12,053 bases of DNA. Origin: Treponema sp. (GTDB lineage: Bacteria > Spirochaetota > Spirochaetia > Treponematales > Treponemataceae). Position 1 is the first letter of the stretch, and every line of letters starts with the position of its first letter. The notes beneath the pieces are model-generated. The model was given only the letters and a program-made list of their open reading frames with translations. It was not told the DNA's origin and did not search any database. The stretch spans positions 1 through 12,053 of the forward strand of contig JAGABO010000054.1 in NCBI GenBank assembly GCA_017614655.1, in the 5' to 3' direction. A program made the translations under genes and the position numbers. This document shows, in pieces, positions 1 through 7,216 of this stretch.

Positions 1-1021
1 CTTTAAAAAGCCAAAAGGCATTACATTTGAGCATATCGAAACTAATCCCAATTACGGTAAGTTTACTGCTTATCCTTTTGAACCGGGATTCGGAACGACT
101 GTGGGCAATACTTTGCGCCGTGTTCTGCTTTCTTCTATTCAGGGATATGCAATTTCTTCCGTAAGGATTACATCGTATGATGCAGATGGTGTTCCTCATG
201 TAATTTCAAGTGCTTTCGAAGGTATTCCGAATATTTCTGAGGATACTCTGGAAGTATTAAACAGCTTGAAACAGATTCGTTTGCGCCTGCCGCGGGATGT
301 TGAACAGGATACAATCCTTTATGAATTCAAAGGACCTGGAACCGTAAAAAGCGGTGACTTCGAGAAGGTTGGTCAGCTTGAAATCATGACTAAAGATCTT
401 GAGATTTTTACCATGATGGAAGGTGCTCATCTCGAAATCGAAATTCAGGTAGACTTAGGAAGAGGTTATACTCCTTCTGAAGTTAATGAATCTTATATTG
501 AGATTGTCGGAACTATTCCGATGGACTGTATCTTTACACCTGTACCTAAGGTAAAATATTCTATTGAACCTTGCCGCGTGGGACAGCGTAACGACTACGA
601 CAAACTTATTCTTGAGATATGGACAGACGGTTCTATAAATCCGGAAGATGCGCTTGCAGAAGCTGCTAAGATTGCAAAAGATTATTTTGCAATTTTTGTT
701 AACTTTAATGAGAGCGAATATTCAAGCGGTGAAGAACTTGATGAAGGCGATGAATCAATCCGCAAGCTTCTTAACACTTCTGTTGAGGAACTTGAGCTTT
801 CAGTACGCAGTTCTAATTGTCTTAAGAATGCAAATATTCACACAATCGGTGAATTAACAAAGAAAACGGAAGAAGACATTACAAAGACACGTAACTTCGG
901 AAAGAAGAGTCTTGAAGAAATCAAGGCAAAACTTGAAGAGCACGGGCTTACTTTGGGAATGACTGATTACAGCCACCTTAAGGATGTTAACTTACGTAAC
1001 CATAAGGATGAAAACGAATGA
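1..1021 (+). CDS. rpoA: RNA polymerase alpha subunit, 5'-truncated by window edge
   Basis: Alpha subunit of RNA polymerase: the N-terminal domain dimerises and nucleates the core enzyme, and the C-terminal domain contacts UP-element DNA and activators. The open frame runs to the left edge (first full codon at base 2) and encodes [11 protein letters not shown] and then the family motif [17 protein letters not shown]. The GTG at 101 falls inside this motif, so it is not the start. By comparison with E. coli alpha, roughly 8-12 N-terminal residues are missing. The alpha-CTD is complete: VRSSNCL carries the DNA-contacting Arg and Asn (E. coli R265 and N268), followed by [11 protein letters not shown] with the conserved Gly-Lys-Lys-Ser. 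The stop overlaps the rplQ start as ATGA, so the two genes are probably translationally coupled, in the usual rpoA-rplQ order at the end of the ribosomal protein operon. Confidence 0.97.
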   Translation, partial: FKKPKGITFEHIETNPNYGKFTAYPFEPGFGTTVGNTLRRVLLSSIQGYAISSVRITSYDADGVPHVISSAFEGIPNISEDTLEVLNSLKQIRLRLPRDVEQDTILYEFKGPGTVKSGDFEKVGQLEIMTKDLEIFTMMEGAHLEIEIQVDLGRGYTPSEVNESYIEIVGTIPMDCIFTPVPKVKYSIEPCRVGQRNDYDKLILEIWTDGSINPEDALAEAAKIAKDYFAIFVNFNESEYSSGEELDEGDESIRKLLNTSVEELELSVRSSNCLKNANIHTIGELTKKTEEDITKTRNFGKKSLEEIKAKLEEHGLTLGMTDYSHLKDVNLRNHKDENE

Positions 1022-1431
1022 ACCACAGAACAGGATTTAATGCGCTTTCAAGAACTTCAGCCCACCGCCGTGCAATGACACGCAACATGGTAACATCATT
1101 GTTCCGCTATGAGCGTGTTACAACAACAAAGTCAAAGGCTCTTGAAGTACGCCGCGCAGCTGAAAAGCTTGTTACACGTGCCAAAATTGACAGTGTACAT
1201 AATAGAAGAATCGCTGCAAAATTCATTGCAGATGAAAAAATCTTGAACAAACTGTTCACAGAAATCGGACCTCGCATGAAGGATCGCAACGGCGGTTACA
1301 CCCGTATTCTTAAGATGGGATTCCGCCAGGGTGATGCTGCAGATGTAGTAATTCTTGAGTTAGTAGACTATAAGCTTCCTGAACCGGAAGAAGCTGATTC
1401 AAAAGCAAAAAAGTCTGCGGATAAGGAGTAA
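1018..1431 (+). CDS. rplQ: 50S ribosomal protein L17 (bL17)
   Basis: L17 is a large-subunit ribosomal protein near the exit-tunnel side of the ribosome. The 137-residue protein has the family N-terminus [12 protein letters not shown], then [13 protein letters not shown]. It also has the conserved late segment [16 protein letters not shown], the hallmark of bL17, followed by a GFRQGDAA and ELVDYK end. A short charged extension (about residues 122-137, rich in Glu, Lys and Ala) is added to the core. The ATG overlaps the rpoA stop by 4 bases. The end of this gene contains AAGGAG (1423-1428), which serves as the ribosome binding site of the next gene. Confidence 0.97.
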   Translation: MNHRTGFNALSRTSAHRRAMTRNMVTSLFRYERVTTTKSKALEVRRAAEKLVTRAKIDSVHNRRIAAKFIADEKILNKLFTEIGPRMKDRNGGYTRILKMGFRQGDAADVVILELVDYKLPEPEEADSKAKKSADKE

Positions 1432-1434
1432 GAT

Positions 1435-1665
1435 ATGTCTAAAGCACATCGCGGAACAGGCGTAAGAAACGAGCCGAACCATGGACGTGGAGTTTGCGGT
1501 ATTTGTGGTAAGCCACAGATTAAGACTCTCTACGATCAGGAAGTTGACGGCAAAAAAGTAAAAATCTGTAAATTCTGCAAAGCTAACCTTAAAAATAAGG
1601 CTCGCAAGGAAGCAAAGGCTGCTAAAGCTGCTGCTCCTGCACCAGAGGCTCCTGCAGAAGCTTAA
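1435..1665 (+). CDS. Small zinc-ribbon-like basic protein at end of ribosomal operon
   Basis: This is a 76-residue protein that I do not recognise as a standard ribosomal protein. It has two CxxC pairs (Cys21/Cys24 and Cys45/Cys48) separated by 20 residues, the layout of a treble-clef or zinc-ribbon metal site. A basic N-terminus (MSKAHRGTGVRNEPNHGRG) precedes them. A Lys/Ala-rich stretch and a Pro/Ala/Glu tail follow (about 53-76). The start is fixed by AAGGAG 6 bases upstream, inside the end of rplQ. There are only 3 bases between the rplQ stop and this ATG, and a strong terminator follows, so it is the last gene of the rpoA-rplQ operon. Size, charge and location suggest an RNA- or ribosome-associated role, but that is inference. 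Base composition and codon use resemble its neighbours. Confidence 0.85.
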   Translation: MSKAHRGTGVRNEPNHGRGVCGICGKPQIKTLYDQEVDGKKVKICKFCKANLKNKARKEAKAAKAAAPAPEAPAEA

Positions 1666-1674
1666 TTTCAGGTC

Positions 1675-1704
1675 TTGATCTGATTCAAGCCGCTCTTGTA
1701 TAAG
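1675..1704 (+). promoter_or_regulatory. Candidate sigma-70-type promoter for livJ, overlapping the terminator
   Basis: TTGATC (1675-1680; 4 of 6 to TTGACA) and TATAAG (1699-1704; 5 of 6 to TATAAT) are separated by 18 bases. The -10 lies in the loop and right arm of the terminator hairpin. Transcription would start near 1711, giving a leader of about 20 bases that contains GGAGG (1722-1726) before the livJ ATG at 1732. livJ needs a promoter after the terminator or overlapping it, and only 66 bases are available. This is a pattern match only. Confidence 0.4.
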
Positions 1705-1718
1705 GGCGGCTTTATTTT
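1687..1718 (+). terminator. Rho-independent terminator of the ribosomal/rpoA operon
   Basis: An 11-bp stem (AAGCCGCTCTT at 1687-1697 with AAGGGCGGCTT at 1702-1712, one G-T wobble) closes a 4-base loop GTAT. It runs straight into TATTTT (1713-1718). It sits 21 bases after the zinc-ribbon gene stop and only 9 bases before the livJ Shine-Dalgarno. Confidence 0.9.
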
Positions 1719-1731
1719 AATGGAGGAATAT

Positions 1732-2874
1732 ATGAAAAAATCGGTAACTCTTCTTGCTCTTACTGCTGCATTTGTTCTTGCAGGATGTTCAAAGAAGTCG
1801 GATGCTGACACAATCAAGATTGGTGGAGTTGCTCCTCTTTCTGGTGGTGTTGCAGTTTATGGTGTTGAGTGTAAGAACGGTATTGACCTCGCAATTGCAG
1901 AAATCAATGCTGCAGGCGGTGTAAATGGAAAGACACTTGAGTTCATTTGTGAAGATGATGAAGGCGATGCTGCAAAATCAGTAAATGCTTATACTAAACT
2001 TGTAACAAATGATGGTGTAAACCTTGTTATCGGTTCACTTACTTCCGGATGTACAATTGCTATTACTCAGCAGGCTCAGGCAAATGGTGTAGTTCAGATT
2101 GCACCGGCTGCAACAGCTCTTGCTGTAACAGATGCTGGTAACTATATTTTCCGCGCATGCTATACTGATCCGTTCCAGGGTCGTGTAGGCGGTAAGTTTG
2201 CTGCCGTAAACCTCGGTGCAAAAAAAGCTGCAGTTCTTTTTGATATCGGAAATGACTATTCTGTTGGTCTTAAAGATAACTTTGTTGCAGAATTTACTGC
2301 CCGCGGTGGAGAAGTTGTTGCAGAAGAATCTTATATCACTAACGACAAGGATTTTAATGCACAGCTTACAAAGATTAAGTCTACAAATCCTGATGTTGTT
2401 TATCTTCCTGATTACTACGGAACAGTTTCTCTTATCGCAAAACAGCTCCGCGCTCAGGGAATTGATGCTCCAATCGTAGGTGCTGACGGATGGGACGGAC
2501 TTGTTGGTCAGGCTGGTGATGAAGTTCTCGGCGGATACTATTCAAATCACTATGCAGAAGACAGCACAGACGAAAAAGTTCAGTCTTTTGTAAAAGCATT
2601 TAACGGCAAGTACGGCAAGGCTCCGAATGCATTTGCAGCTCTCGGATATGACTGTGTTTACATGCTTAAGGCAGCAATCGAAAACGCTGGAAGTTCAGAT
2701 GCTGAAGCAGTTCGCGATGCTCTCGAAAACATCAATATGGATCTCGTAACAGGACACATTGTTTTTGATGCAAAGCACAACCCGCTTAAATCAGCTGTAA
2801 TGGTAAAGATTTCTAAGGATGCAGAAGGAAACCTTTACACAGCTTATGAAGCAACTGTTGATATCAACGAGTAA
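1732..2874 (+). CDS. livJ: Branched-chain amino acid ABC transporter substrate-binding lipoprotein
   Basis: Periplasmic-side receptor of a Liv-type (HAAT family) importer, expected to bind leucine, isoleucine, valine or related amino acids and deliver them to LivHM. The 380-residue protein starts MKKSVTLLALTAAFVLAGC: a lysine-rich n-region, a hydrophobic core and a lipobox LAGC with Cys19 as the lipidation site, so it is probably membrane anchored. The mature part begins with IKIGGVAPLSGG and continues with the type I periplasmic binding fold: GIDLAIAEINAAGGVNGK, the ligand-loop region IGSLTSGCTIAI, and APAATALAVTD. Start choice: ATG at 1732 has GGAGG 5 bases upstream. An in-frame TTG at 1696 lies inside the terminator hairpin and would bury the signal peptide. 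The exact ligand cannot be read from sequence. Confidence 0.95.
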   Translation: MKKSVTLLALTAAFVLAGCSKKSDADTIKIGGVAPLSGGVAVYGVECKNGIDLAIAEINAAGGVNGKTLEFICEDDEGDAAKSVNAYTKLVTNDGVNLVIGSLTSGCTIAITQQAQANGVVQIAPAATALAVTDAGNYIFRACYTDPFQGRVGGKFAAVNLGAKKAAVLFDIGNDYSVGLKDNFVAEFTARGGEVVAEESYITNDKDFNAQLTKIKSTNPDVVYLPDYYGTVSLIAKQLRAQGIDAPIVGADGWDGLVGQAGDEVLGGYYSNHYAEDSTDEKVQSFVKAFNGKYGKAPNAFAALGYDCVYMLKAAIENAGSSDAEAVRDALENINMDLVTGHIVFDAKHNPLKSAVMVKISKDAEGNLYTAYEATVDINE

Positions 2875-2902
2875 TTCAGTTTAACGACTGAACCTCAGAA
2901 GA

Positions 2903-2954
2903 GGGCTGATTTTTTATGGAGAGATTCATAAGGAGTCAGCCCCTTTTTATTTTT
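2903..2954 (+). terminator. Long hairpin with T-rich tail between livJ and livH (terminator or attenuator)
   Basis: Left arm 2903-2920 pairs with right arm 2925-2942 over 18 bp around a GAGA loop. The outer seven pairs (GGGCTGA with TCAGCCC) are perfect and the middle includes several G-T wobbles. TTTTTATTTTT (2944-2954) follows after one C. A smaller hairpin (TTCAGT 2875-2880 with ACTGAA 2887-2892) precedes it. No convincing separate promoter was found between here and livH at 3003. The structure is best read as a partial terminator, or a 3'-end stabiliser, that keeps receptor mRNA more abundant than permease mRNA. Confidence 0.75.
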
Positions 2955-3002
2955 AAAAGTTTGCGGTAGAATGAACTACTAAAAATTTGTTGGAGTTATA
3001 AG

Positions 3003-3893
3003 GTGAAGATTTTTCTAACTCAGCTTGTAAACGGTTTTTCGCTTGGTAGTATTTACGCGCTCATTGCTCTGGGCTACACGATGGTTTACGGGATTGTAAA
3101 ACTCATCAACTTTGCTCATGGCGACGTAATGATGGTTGGCGCTTATACAGGTTATTTTGTGCTTGTTTTTTTGGGAGCCTCACCTTTCGGACTTGTCTGT
3201 GCTTTTATAGCGGCAATGTTTGTATGTGCACTTCTTTCTCTCTTAATTGAACGCTGTGCCTACAGACCCCTTCGTTCTGCACCGCGACTTAATTCGCTTA
3301 TTACGGCGATTGCAGTTGAACTTATTCTTCAGAATCTGATGCGTGTACTTCCGTTTGTTGGACCGGATCCGAGACAGTTTCCGACAATGCCGGTTAAACT
3401 GATCAACTTTGGACCTATTGTGATTTCAAATATTCAGCTTATTGTTATCTTTTCGTCGGCAGTTCTTATGCTTGTGCTGAACTATGTCATCAACTATACA
3501 CGTGCTGGAAAGGCAATGCGTGCAGTAAGCTATGACATGGGAGCTGCAAGTCTTATGGGAATAAATGTAAACCGTACGATAGCCGTTACTTTTGTAATCG
3601 GTTCTGTGCTTGCGGGAGCCGGCGGTGTTTTGTATGCAACGTATTATCCGAGTATTGATCCTATGATGGGTTATATACCGGGACTTAAAGCATTTGTTGC
3701 GGCCGTTCTCGGAGGAATCGGCTCGGTGCCTGGTGCCATGGCCGGTGGTATTCTTCTGGGAGTTGCAGAAACAATGGTAAAGGCTTATCTTTCGTCTCAG
3801 TATGCTGATGCGATTTCTTACTGCATATTGATTCTGATTCTTCTTGTAAAGCCTGCGGGACTTCTTGGAAAGAAACGGGTTATTAAGGTTTAA
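3003..3893 (+). CDS. livH: Branched-chain amino acid ABC transporter permease LivH
   Basis: First inner-membrane permease of the Liv importer. The 296-residue protein is almost entirely hydrophobic helices. It carries the LivH signature early on (YTMVYGIVKLINFAHGD, about residues 25-41). Near the C-terminus is the coupling region FVAAVLGGIGSVPGAMAGG that contacts the ATPases. Length is normal for the family (about 290-310). The start is GTG at 3003 with GGAG at 2992-2995. No ATG upstream fits, and the N-terminus MKIFLTQLVNGFSLGSIYAL aligns with LivH proteins from residue 1. It is followed 15 bases later by livM. LivH and LivM together form the translocation channel. Confidence 0.96.
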   Translation: MKIFLTQLVNGFSLGSIYALIALGYTMVYGIVKLINFAHGDVMMVGAYTGYFVLVFLGASPFGLVCAFIAAMFVCALLSLLIERCAYRPLRSAPRLNSLITAIAVELILQNLMRVLPFVGPDPRQFPTMPVKLINFGPIVISNIQLIVIFSSAVLMLVLNYVINYTRAGKAMRAVSYDMGAASLMGINVNRTIAVTFVIGSVLAGAGGVLYATYYPSIDPMMGYIPGLKAFVAAVLGGIGSVPGAMAGGILLGVAETMVKAYLSSQYADAISYCILILILLVKPAGLLGKKRVIKV

Positions 3894-3908
3894 GCGGGAG
3901 TATAAGAG

Positions 3909-4910
3909 ATGAAAAAGAACTTTTTACGGAATACAGTTTTTCTTTCTATAGTTGCAGTTGCTCTTATAGTTCTGCCGGCTCTTCTTATAAAGGTCCGGGT
4001 TATAAATGCATACTGGGCACGTATTTTTACTTTAGGCGGCGTATATGCGATTCTTGCGCTGAGTGTAAATGTTGTCTGCGGAATTACAGGTCAGCTTTCT
4101 CTTGGACAGGCAGGATTTGCAGCAATCGGTGCGTATGCGGTGATTTTTCTTACGCAGAAAGCGGGTCTTCCTCTTTTTGTAAGTGTGATTTTTGCAGGCT
4201 TTATAGCAGCGTTCTTTGGTTTTTTAATCGGATTTCCTGTATTAAAGCTTGAAGGTGATTATCTTGCAATTGTTACTCTTGCGTTTGGCGAAATCATCAA
4301 GGTAGTACTTCTTAATCAGAAGGAACTTACCGGCGGCCCGAACGGAATGCAGTTTCTTTCGTTTTTTACGTCGAATTTGAAACTTGGTCCGTTTGCAGCC
4401 TGGGTTTCTATAACGGGAACTCTTGTTCTTGTTGTAGTTCTGCTTCAGAATTTTCTGCGCTCTACTTACGGCCGTGCTATAATGGCAGTCCGCGAAGATG
4501 AGATTGCGGCAAACTCAAACGGAATAAGTGTTTTCCGTTACAAGATGATCGGGTTCATCATAGCGGCTTTTATTGGCGGAATCGGAGGTGCTCTTTATGC
4601 ACCGCTCGTTGGTTTTGTTAAGCCTGATTTTGCTGATTTTAATCATTCTGTAAACTATCTGATTTATGTTGTTCTTGGCGGAATGGGAAGTACTACCGGA
4701 AGTATTCTTGCAGCTTATTTACTTACAGTTATTCAGGAATATCTGCGCTTCCTGGGGAACTTCAGGCAGCTTTTCTATCCGCTTATCCTGATTTTTGTAA
4801 TGCTGTTCAGACCGCAGGGACTTCTTGGAACAAAGGAATTCAGTTTTGTAAAAGTGCTGGAAAAATCATTCAGCTTTCTTAAGGGAAAGAAAAAGGAGGC
4901 CGTACAATGA
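3909..4910 (+). CDS. livM: Branched-chain amino acid ABC transporter permease LivM
   Basis: Second permease subunit, partner of LivH. The 333-residue protein begins with a basic segment and a hydrophobic helix. It has the LivM motifs LSLGQAGFAAIGAYAV (about residues 64-79), LEGDYLAIVTLAFGEI, LTGGPNGM, and the late coupling motif YVVLGGMGSTTGS. The C-terminal PQGLLGTKEF is typical of the family. It is shorter than E. coli LivM (about 425 residues), which has an extra N-terminal region, but matches the common 310-340-residue form. GGGAG (3896-3900) precedes the ATG. The stop overlaps the livG start by ATGA, and AGGAGG (4894-4899) inside its end serves livG. Confidence 0.96.
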   Translation: MKKNFLRNTVFLSIVAVALIVLPALLIKVRVINAYWARIFTLGGVYAILALSVNVVCGITGQLSLGQAGFAAIGAYAVIFLTQKAGLPLFVSVIFAGFIAAFFGFLIGFPVLKLEGDYLAIVTLAFGEIIKVVLLNQKELTGGPNGMQFLSFFTSNLKLGPFAAWVSITGTLVLVVVLLQNFLRSTYGRAIMAVREDEIAANSNGISVFRYKMIGFIIAAFIGGIGGALYAPLVGFVKPDFADFNHSVNYLIYVVLGGMGSTTGSILAAYLLTVIQEYLRFLGNFRQLFYPLILIFVMLFRPQGLLGTKEFSFVKVLEKSFSFLKGKKKEAVQ

Positions 4911-5713
4911 GCGAAAAGACCCTTCTTCTTCGGGCAAATGATATTTCAATTGTGTTCGGCGGACTTAAGGCTGTAAGCGATTTTAATCTTGAACTGTACA
5001 AAGGTGAACTTATCGGTCTTATCGGGCCGAATGGTGCAGGTAAAACGACTGTATTTAACATGCTCTCGGGAGTTTATACACCTACTTCGGGAACAATCAC
5101 CTTTGTTGATAAATCAGGAACGCTCAGAATCATCAACAAAAAATCACCGGCTCAGTTAAATAGGCTGGGAATTGCACGAACGTTCCAGAACATCAGGCTT
5201 TTTTCTTCGCTGAGTGTTGCAGATAATATTAAGATTGCACTTCATCAGCAGAGAAAAGTAAATCCGCTTGATGTGCTTTTTAGGCTTCCGCGTTATCACA
5301 AAGACGAAGAGCGTATGGAAGAAAAGGCCATGATGCTTCTTAAGCTTTTTCATCTTGAATCAAAGGCCGGGGAACTTGCAAAGAATCTTCCGTATGGAGA
5401 ACAGAGAAAACTGGAAATATGCCGTGCTCTTGCCGCTTCTCCGGAACTGCTGCTTCTTGATGAACCTGCTGCCGGTATGAATGATCAGGAAACGCATGAG
5501 CTTATGGAGATGATTGCCTTTATACGAAAGGAATTTAATCTTACGGTTCTTCTTATTGAACACGACATGAAGCTTGTAATGGGAATCTGCGAACGACTTC
5601 TTGTTTTAAACTATGGCCGGGTTATTGCAAGCGGAACTCCTTCTGAGATTCAGAGTAACGAAGAAGTAATTACGGCTTATCTTGGTTCAGGCTACAAAAA
5701 GGAGGCGGAATAA
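4907..5713 (+). CDS. livG: Branched-chain amino acid ABC transporter ATPase LivG
   Basis: One of the two cytoplasmic ATPases that power the importer. The 268-residue protein has Walker A GPNGAGKT at 40-47 and a Q-loop TFQNIRLF (Gln94). The signature is LPYGEQ at 161-166, Walker B LLLLDEP at 181-187, and the switch His219 lies in LLIEHD. The signature differs from the classical LSGGQ, but Tyr in place of the first Gly is normal for LivG proteins. Pro in place of Ser is a milder oddity. The region between Walker A and the signature contains the extended insert typical of LivG. The end of the gene provides GGAGG (5701-5705) for livF, and its TAA shares one base with the livF ATG (TAATG). Confidence 0.96.
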   Translation: MSEKTLLLRANDISIVFGGLKAVSDFNLELYKGELIGLIGPNGAGKTTVFNMLSGVYTPTSGTITFVDKSGTLRIINKKSPAQLNRLGIARTFQNIRLFSSLSVADNIKIALHQQRKVNPLDVLFRLPRYHKDEERMEEKAMMLLKLFHLESKAGELAKNLPYGEQRKLEICRALAASPELLLLDEPAAGMNDQETHELMEMIAFIRKEFNLTVLLIEHDMKLVMGICERLLVLNYGRVIASGTPSEIQSNEEVITAYLGSGYKKEAE

Positions 5714-6423
5714 TGAGTCTTCTTGAAGTAAAAAATCTTGTCGTTTCTTACGGAGCAATCAAGGCTCTTAAAGGAATAAGTTTTTCTGTTGAACAGGGTG
5801 AAATAATTACGCTTATCGGTTCAAACGGGGCTGGTAAAACAACGACACTTCATTCAATCAGCAATCTTGTAAAAAAATCAGAAGGAAGCGTTGTGTTTAA
5901 CGGAAAAAACATAACGACTCTTGCGCCAGATAAAATCGTGCGTGAAGGTCTTATTCAGGTTCCTGAAGGACGCCGTGTTTTTGCAAACATGAGTGTTAAG
6001 GAAAACCTGGAAATGGGTGCTTACCTTAGAAACGACAAGGCACAGATAAAGAAAGATTTAGACTGGTGTTTTGAACTTTTCCCGCGTCTTAAGGAACGTA
6101 TTAATCAGATTTCGGCAACTCTTTCCGGCGGTGAACAGCAGATGCTTGCGATGGCACGTGCAATTATGAGCAGTCCGGAACTTCTTCTTCTTGATGAGCC
6201 GAGTATGGGTTTGGCGCCGATTCTTGTTGATGAAATATTCAACATCGTAAAAAAAATCAGTTCAAGCGGAAAAACAATTCTTCTTGTTGAACAGAATGCG
6301 TTTAAGGCACTTTCTATTGCTGACCGTGCTTATATTCTTGAAACAGGTACAATCACAAAAGAAGGAAAGGCTAGTGAACTTATAAACGATGATGCCGTTA
6401 AGGCTGCATATTTAGGAGGCTGA
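5713..6423 (+). CDS. livF: Branched-chain amino acid ABC transporter ATPase LivF
   Basis: Second ATPase of the Liv importer, forming a heterodimer with LivG. The 236-residue protein has Walker A GSNGAGKTT (36-44), the LivF motif VPEGRRVF (83-90), signature LSGGE (137-141), and Walker B LLLLDEP (157-163). As usual for LivF, the H-loop histidine is replaced by Gln194 (LVEQNA), which suggests the two ATP sites are unequal. It starts within the livG stop codon (TAATG, 1-base overlap). The stop is 2 bases before the CBS-ACT gene, whose ribosome binding site AGGAGG (6414-6419) lies in the last codons of livF. Confidence 0.96.
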   Translation: MSLLEVKNLVVSYGAIKALKGISFSVEQGEIITLIGSNGAGKTTTLHSISNLVKKSEGSVVFNGKNITTLAPDKIVREGLIQVPEGRRVFANMSVKENLEMGAYLRNDKAQIKKDLDWCFELFPRLKERINQISATLSGGEQQMLAMARAIMSSPELLLLDEPSMGLAPILVDEIFNIVKKISSSGKTILLVEQNAFKALSIADRAYILETGTITKEGKASELINDDAVKAAYLGG

Positions 6424-6425
6424 TT

Positions 6426-7067
6426 ATGCTTATTAGAGATGTTATGGTAAGGAATCCTATTACTGTTAAACAGGAGATGAGTGTCGTAGATGCGAAGCGT
6501 GTTCTCCAGGCTAACAAGATAAGCAGTGTTCCTGTTATGAATAAAAATGATGAACTTGTGGGAATCATTACAAGAAATGATCTTCTTAAAATTTTTCCGA
6601 GTGAAGCTACTACTCTTGATGTTTATGAAATTGCAGGGCTTCTGAATAAAATTTCTGTAAAGGACGTGATGACTAAATCCGTAAAAACTGTTTCTGAAGA
6701 TTTTACTGTAGAAGAAGCAGCGCGGCTTATGGCTGATTATGATATCGGCTGTCTTCCTGTTTTGAACGGAAACCTTCTTGTAGGAATTGTAACTGTAAGC
6801 AAACTATTCAGGGCATTTATTAATATGTTCAGTACAAGTACGCCGGGAGTTCGTGCAATTATTTCCATGGAAGATAACCGCGGAACTCTTGCAAATATTG
6901 CTTCAAAAATTGCAGCAGCAGGCGGCAACATCATTTCGGTTGTTACTTACGATTCTGTAATTGCAAACCAGAAGAAGGTTACGATTAAGTCAACGGTTTC
7001 TGTTGAGGACTTTAAGAGAATTGCATCTGAATGTAATGCCGAAATCTGTGACATAAGGAATGTTTAA
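6426..7067 (+). CDS. CBS-CBS-ACT domain protein, last gene of the liv operon
   Basis: A 213-residue soluble protein with two CBS motifs followed by one ACT domain, an AcuB-like layout. CBS1 covers about 1-57 (MLIRDVMVRNPITV, then ISSVPVMNKNDELVGIITRNDLL). CBS2 covers about 77-132 (VKDVMTKSVKTVSED, then IGCLPVLNGNLLVGIVT). The ACT domain covers about 142-213, with the expected turn DNRGTLANIASKIAAAGGNI and conserved Gly153. CBS pairs usually bind adenine nucleotides, and ACT domains usually bind amino acids. There are only 2 bases between livF and this gene, with AGGAGG in the livF end, so it is cotranscribed and probably coupled. A role as sensor or modulator of branched-chain amino acid uptake is inference from context. 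No catalytic domain or membrane segment is visible. Confidence 0.9.
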   Translation: MLIRDVMVRNPITVKQEMSVVDAKRVLQANKISSVPVMNKNDELVGIITRNDLLKIFPSEATTLDVYEIAGLLNKISVKDVMTKSVKTVSEDFTVEEAARLMADYDIGCLPVLNGNLLVGIVTVSKLFRAFINMFSTSTPGVRAIISMEDNRGTLANIASKIAAAGGNIISVVTYDSVIANQKKVTIKSTVSVEDFKRIASECNAEICDIRNV

Positions 7068-7161
7068 ACGGTTGCAGCTGCAGAATGATGATGTAATTTT
7101 TCAGGACTGCTGAGTGAAGCGGCATGGACGCCGCGTCGTAAGCTTAGTAACAGGTATGCCA

Positions 7162-7183
7162 CGAGTTTTCGTTAGAAAACTCG
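7162..7183. repeat. Perfect 9-bp hairpin
   Basis: CGAGTTTTC (7162-7170) pairs perfectly with GAAAACTCG (7175-7183) around GTTA. No T-rich tail follows on either strand, so it is not a classical terminator. Confidence 0.8.
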
Positions 7184-7185
7184 GA

Positions 7186-7216
7186 GATGTAATTTGCCAG
7201 GAGGGCAAATTACATC
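7186..7216. repeat. Perfect 13-bp hairpin spanning the lptB stop codon
   Basis: GATGTAATTTGCC (7186-7198) pairs perfectly with GGCAAATTACATC (7204-7216) around AGGAG. On the minus strand the right arm reads as the last Met codon and TAA of lptB, so the hairpin begins at the very end of that gene. It may act as a transcript end or RNase barrier for the minus operon. A T tract is lacking. Confidence 0.8.

Larger units (their letters stand above)
7090..7216. repeat. Candidate palindromic (MITE-like) intergenic element between convergent operons
   Basis: The space between the two convergent operons (7068-7209) is dense in inverted repeats. GATGTAATTT occurs at 7090-7099 and 7186-7195, and its inverse AAATTACATC at 7207-7216, so the segment 7090-7216 has matching inverted ends. 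Inside are GCGGC/GCCGC (7119-7123 with 7130-7134), a long-range GGCAT/ATGCC pair (7121-7125 with 7156-7160), and two perfect hairpins listed separately. A 10-base palindrome TGCAGCTGCA (7073-7082) lies just outside. No transposase, clear target duplication or T tract was found. It could be a dispersed repeat, a bidirectional 3'-end stabiliser, or a small RNA. Confidence 0.5.

Noticed and set aside
101..103. GTG as the start of rpoA
   Set aside because: The frame is open upstream to the window edge and encodes conserved alpha-NTD sequence, and the GTG falls inside the GFGTTVGN motif.
1696..1731. Upstream TTG start for livJ
   Set aside because: It lies inside the terminator stem and would add 12 residues ahead of a perfect lipoprotein signal peptide. 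ATG at 1732 has GGAGG.
2955..3002. Separate promoter for livH using TAGAAT at 2967-2972 as -10
   Set aside because: No acceptable -35 lies 16-18 bases upstream (only the T tract of the hairpin).
6300..6310. LivF lacks the H-loop histidine (Gln194)
   Set aside because: Gln at this position (VEQN) is normal in the LivF family, so it is not a defect here.
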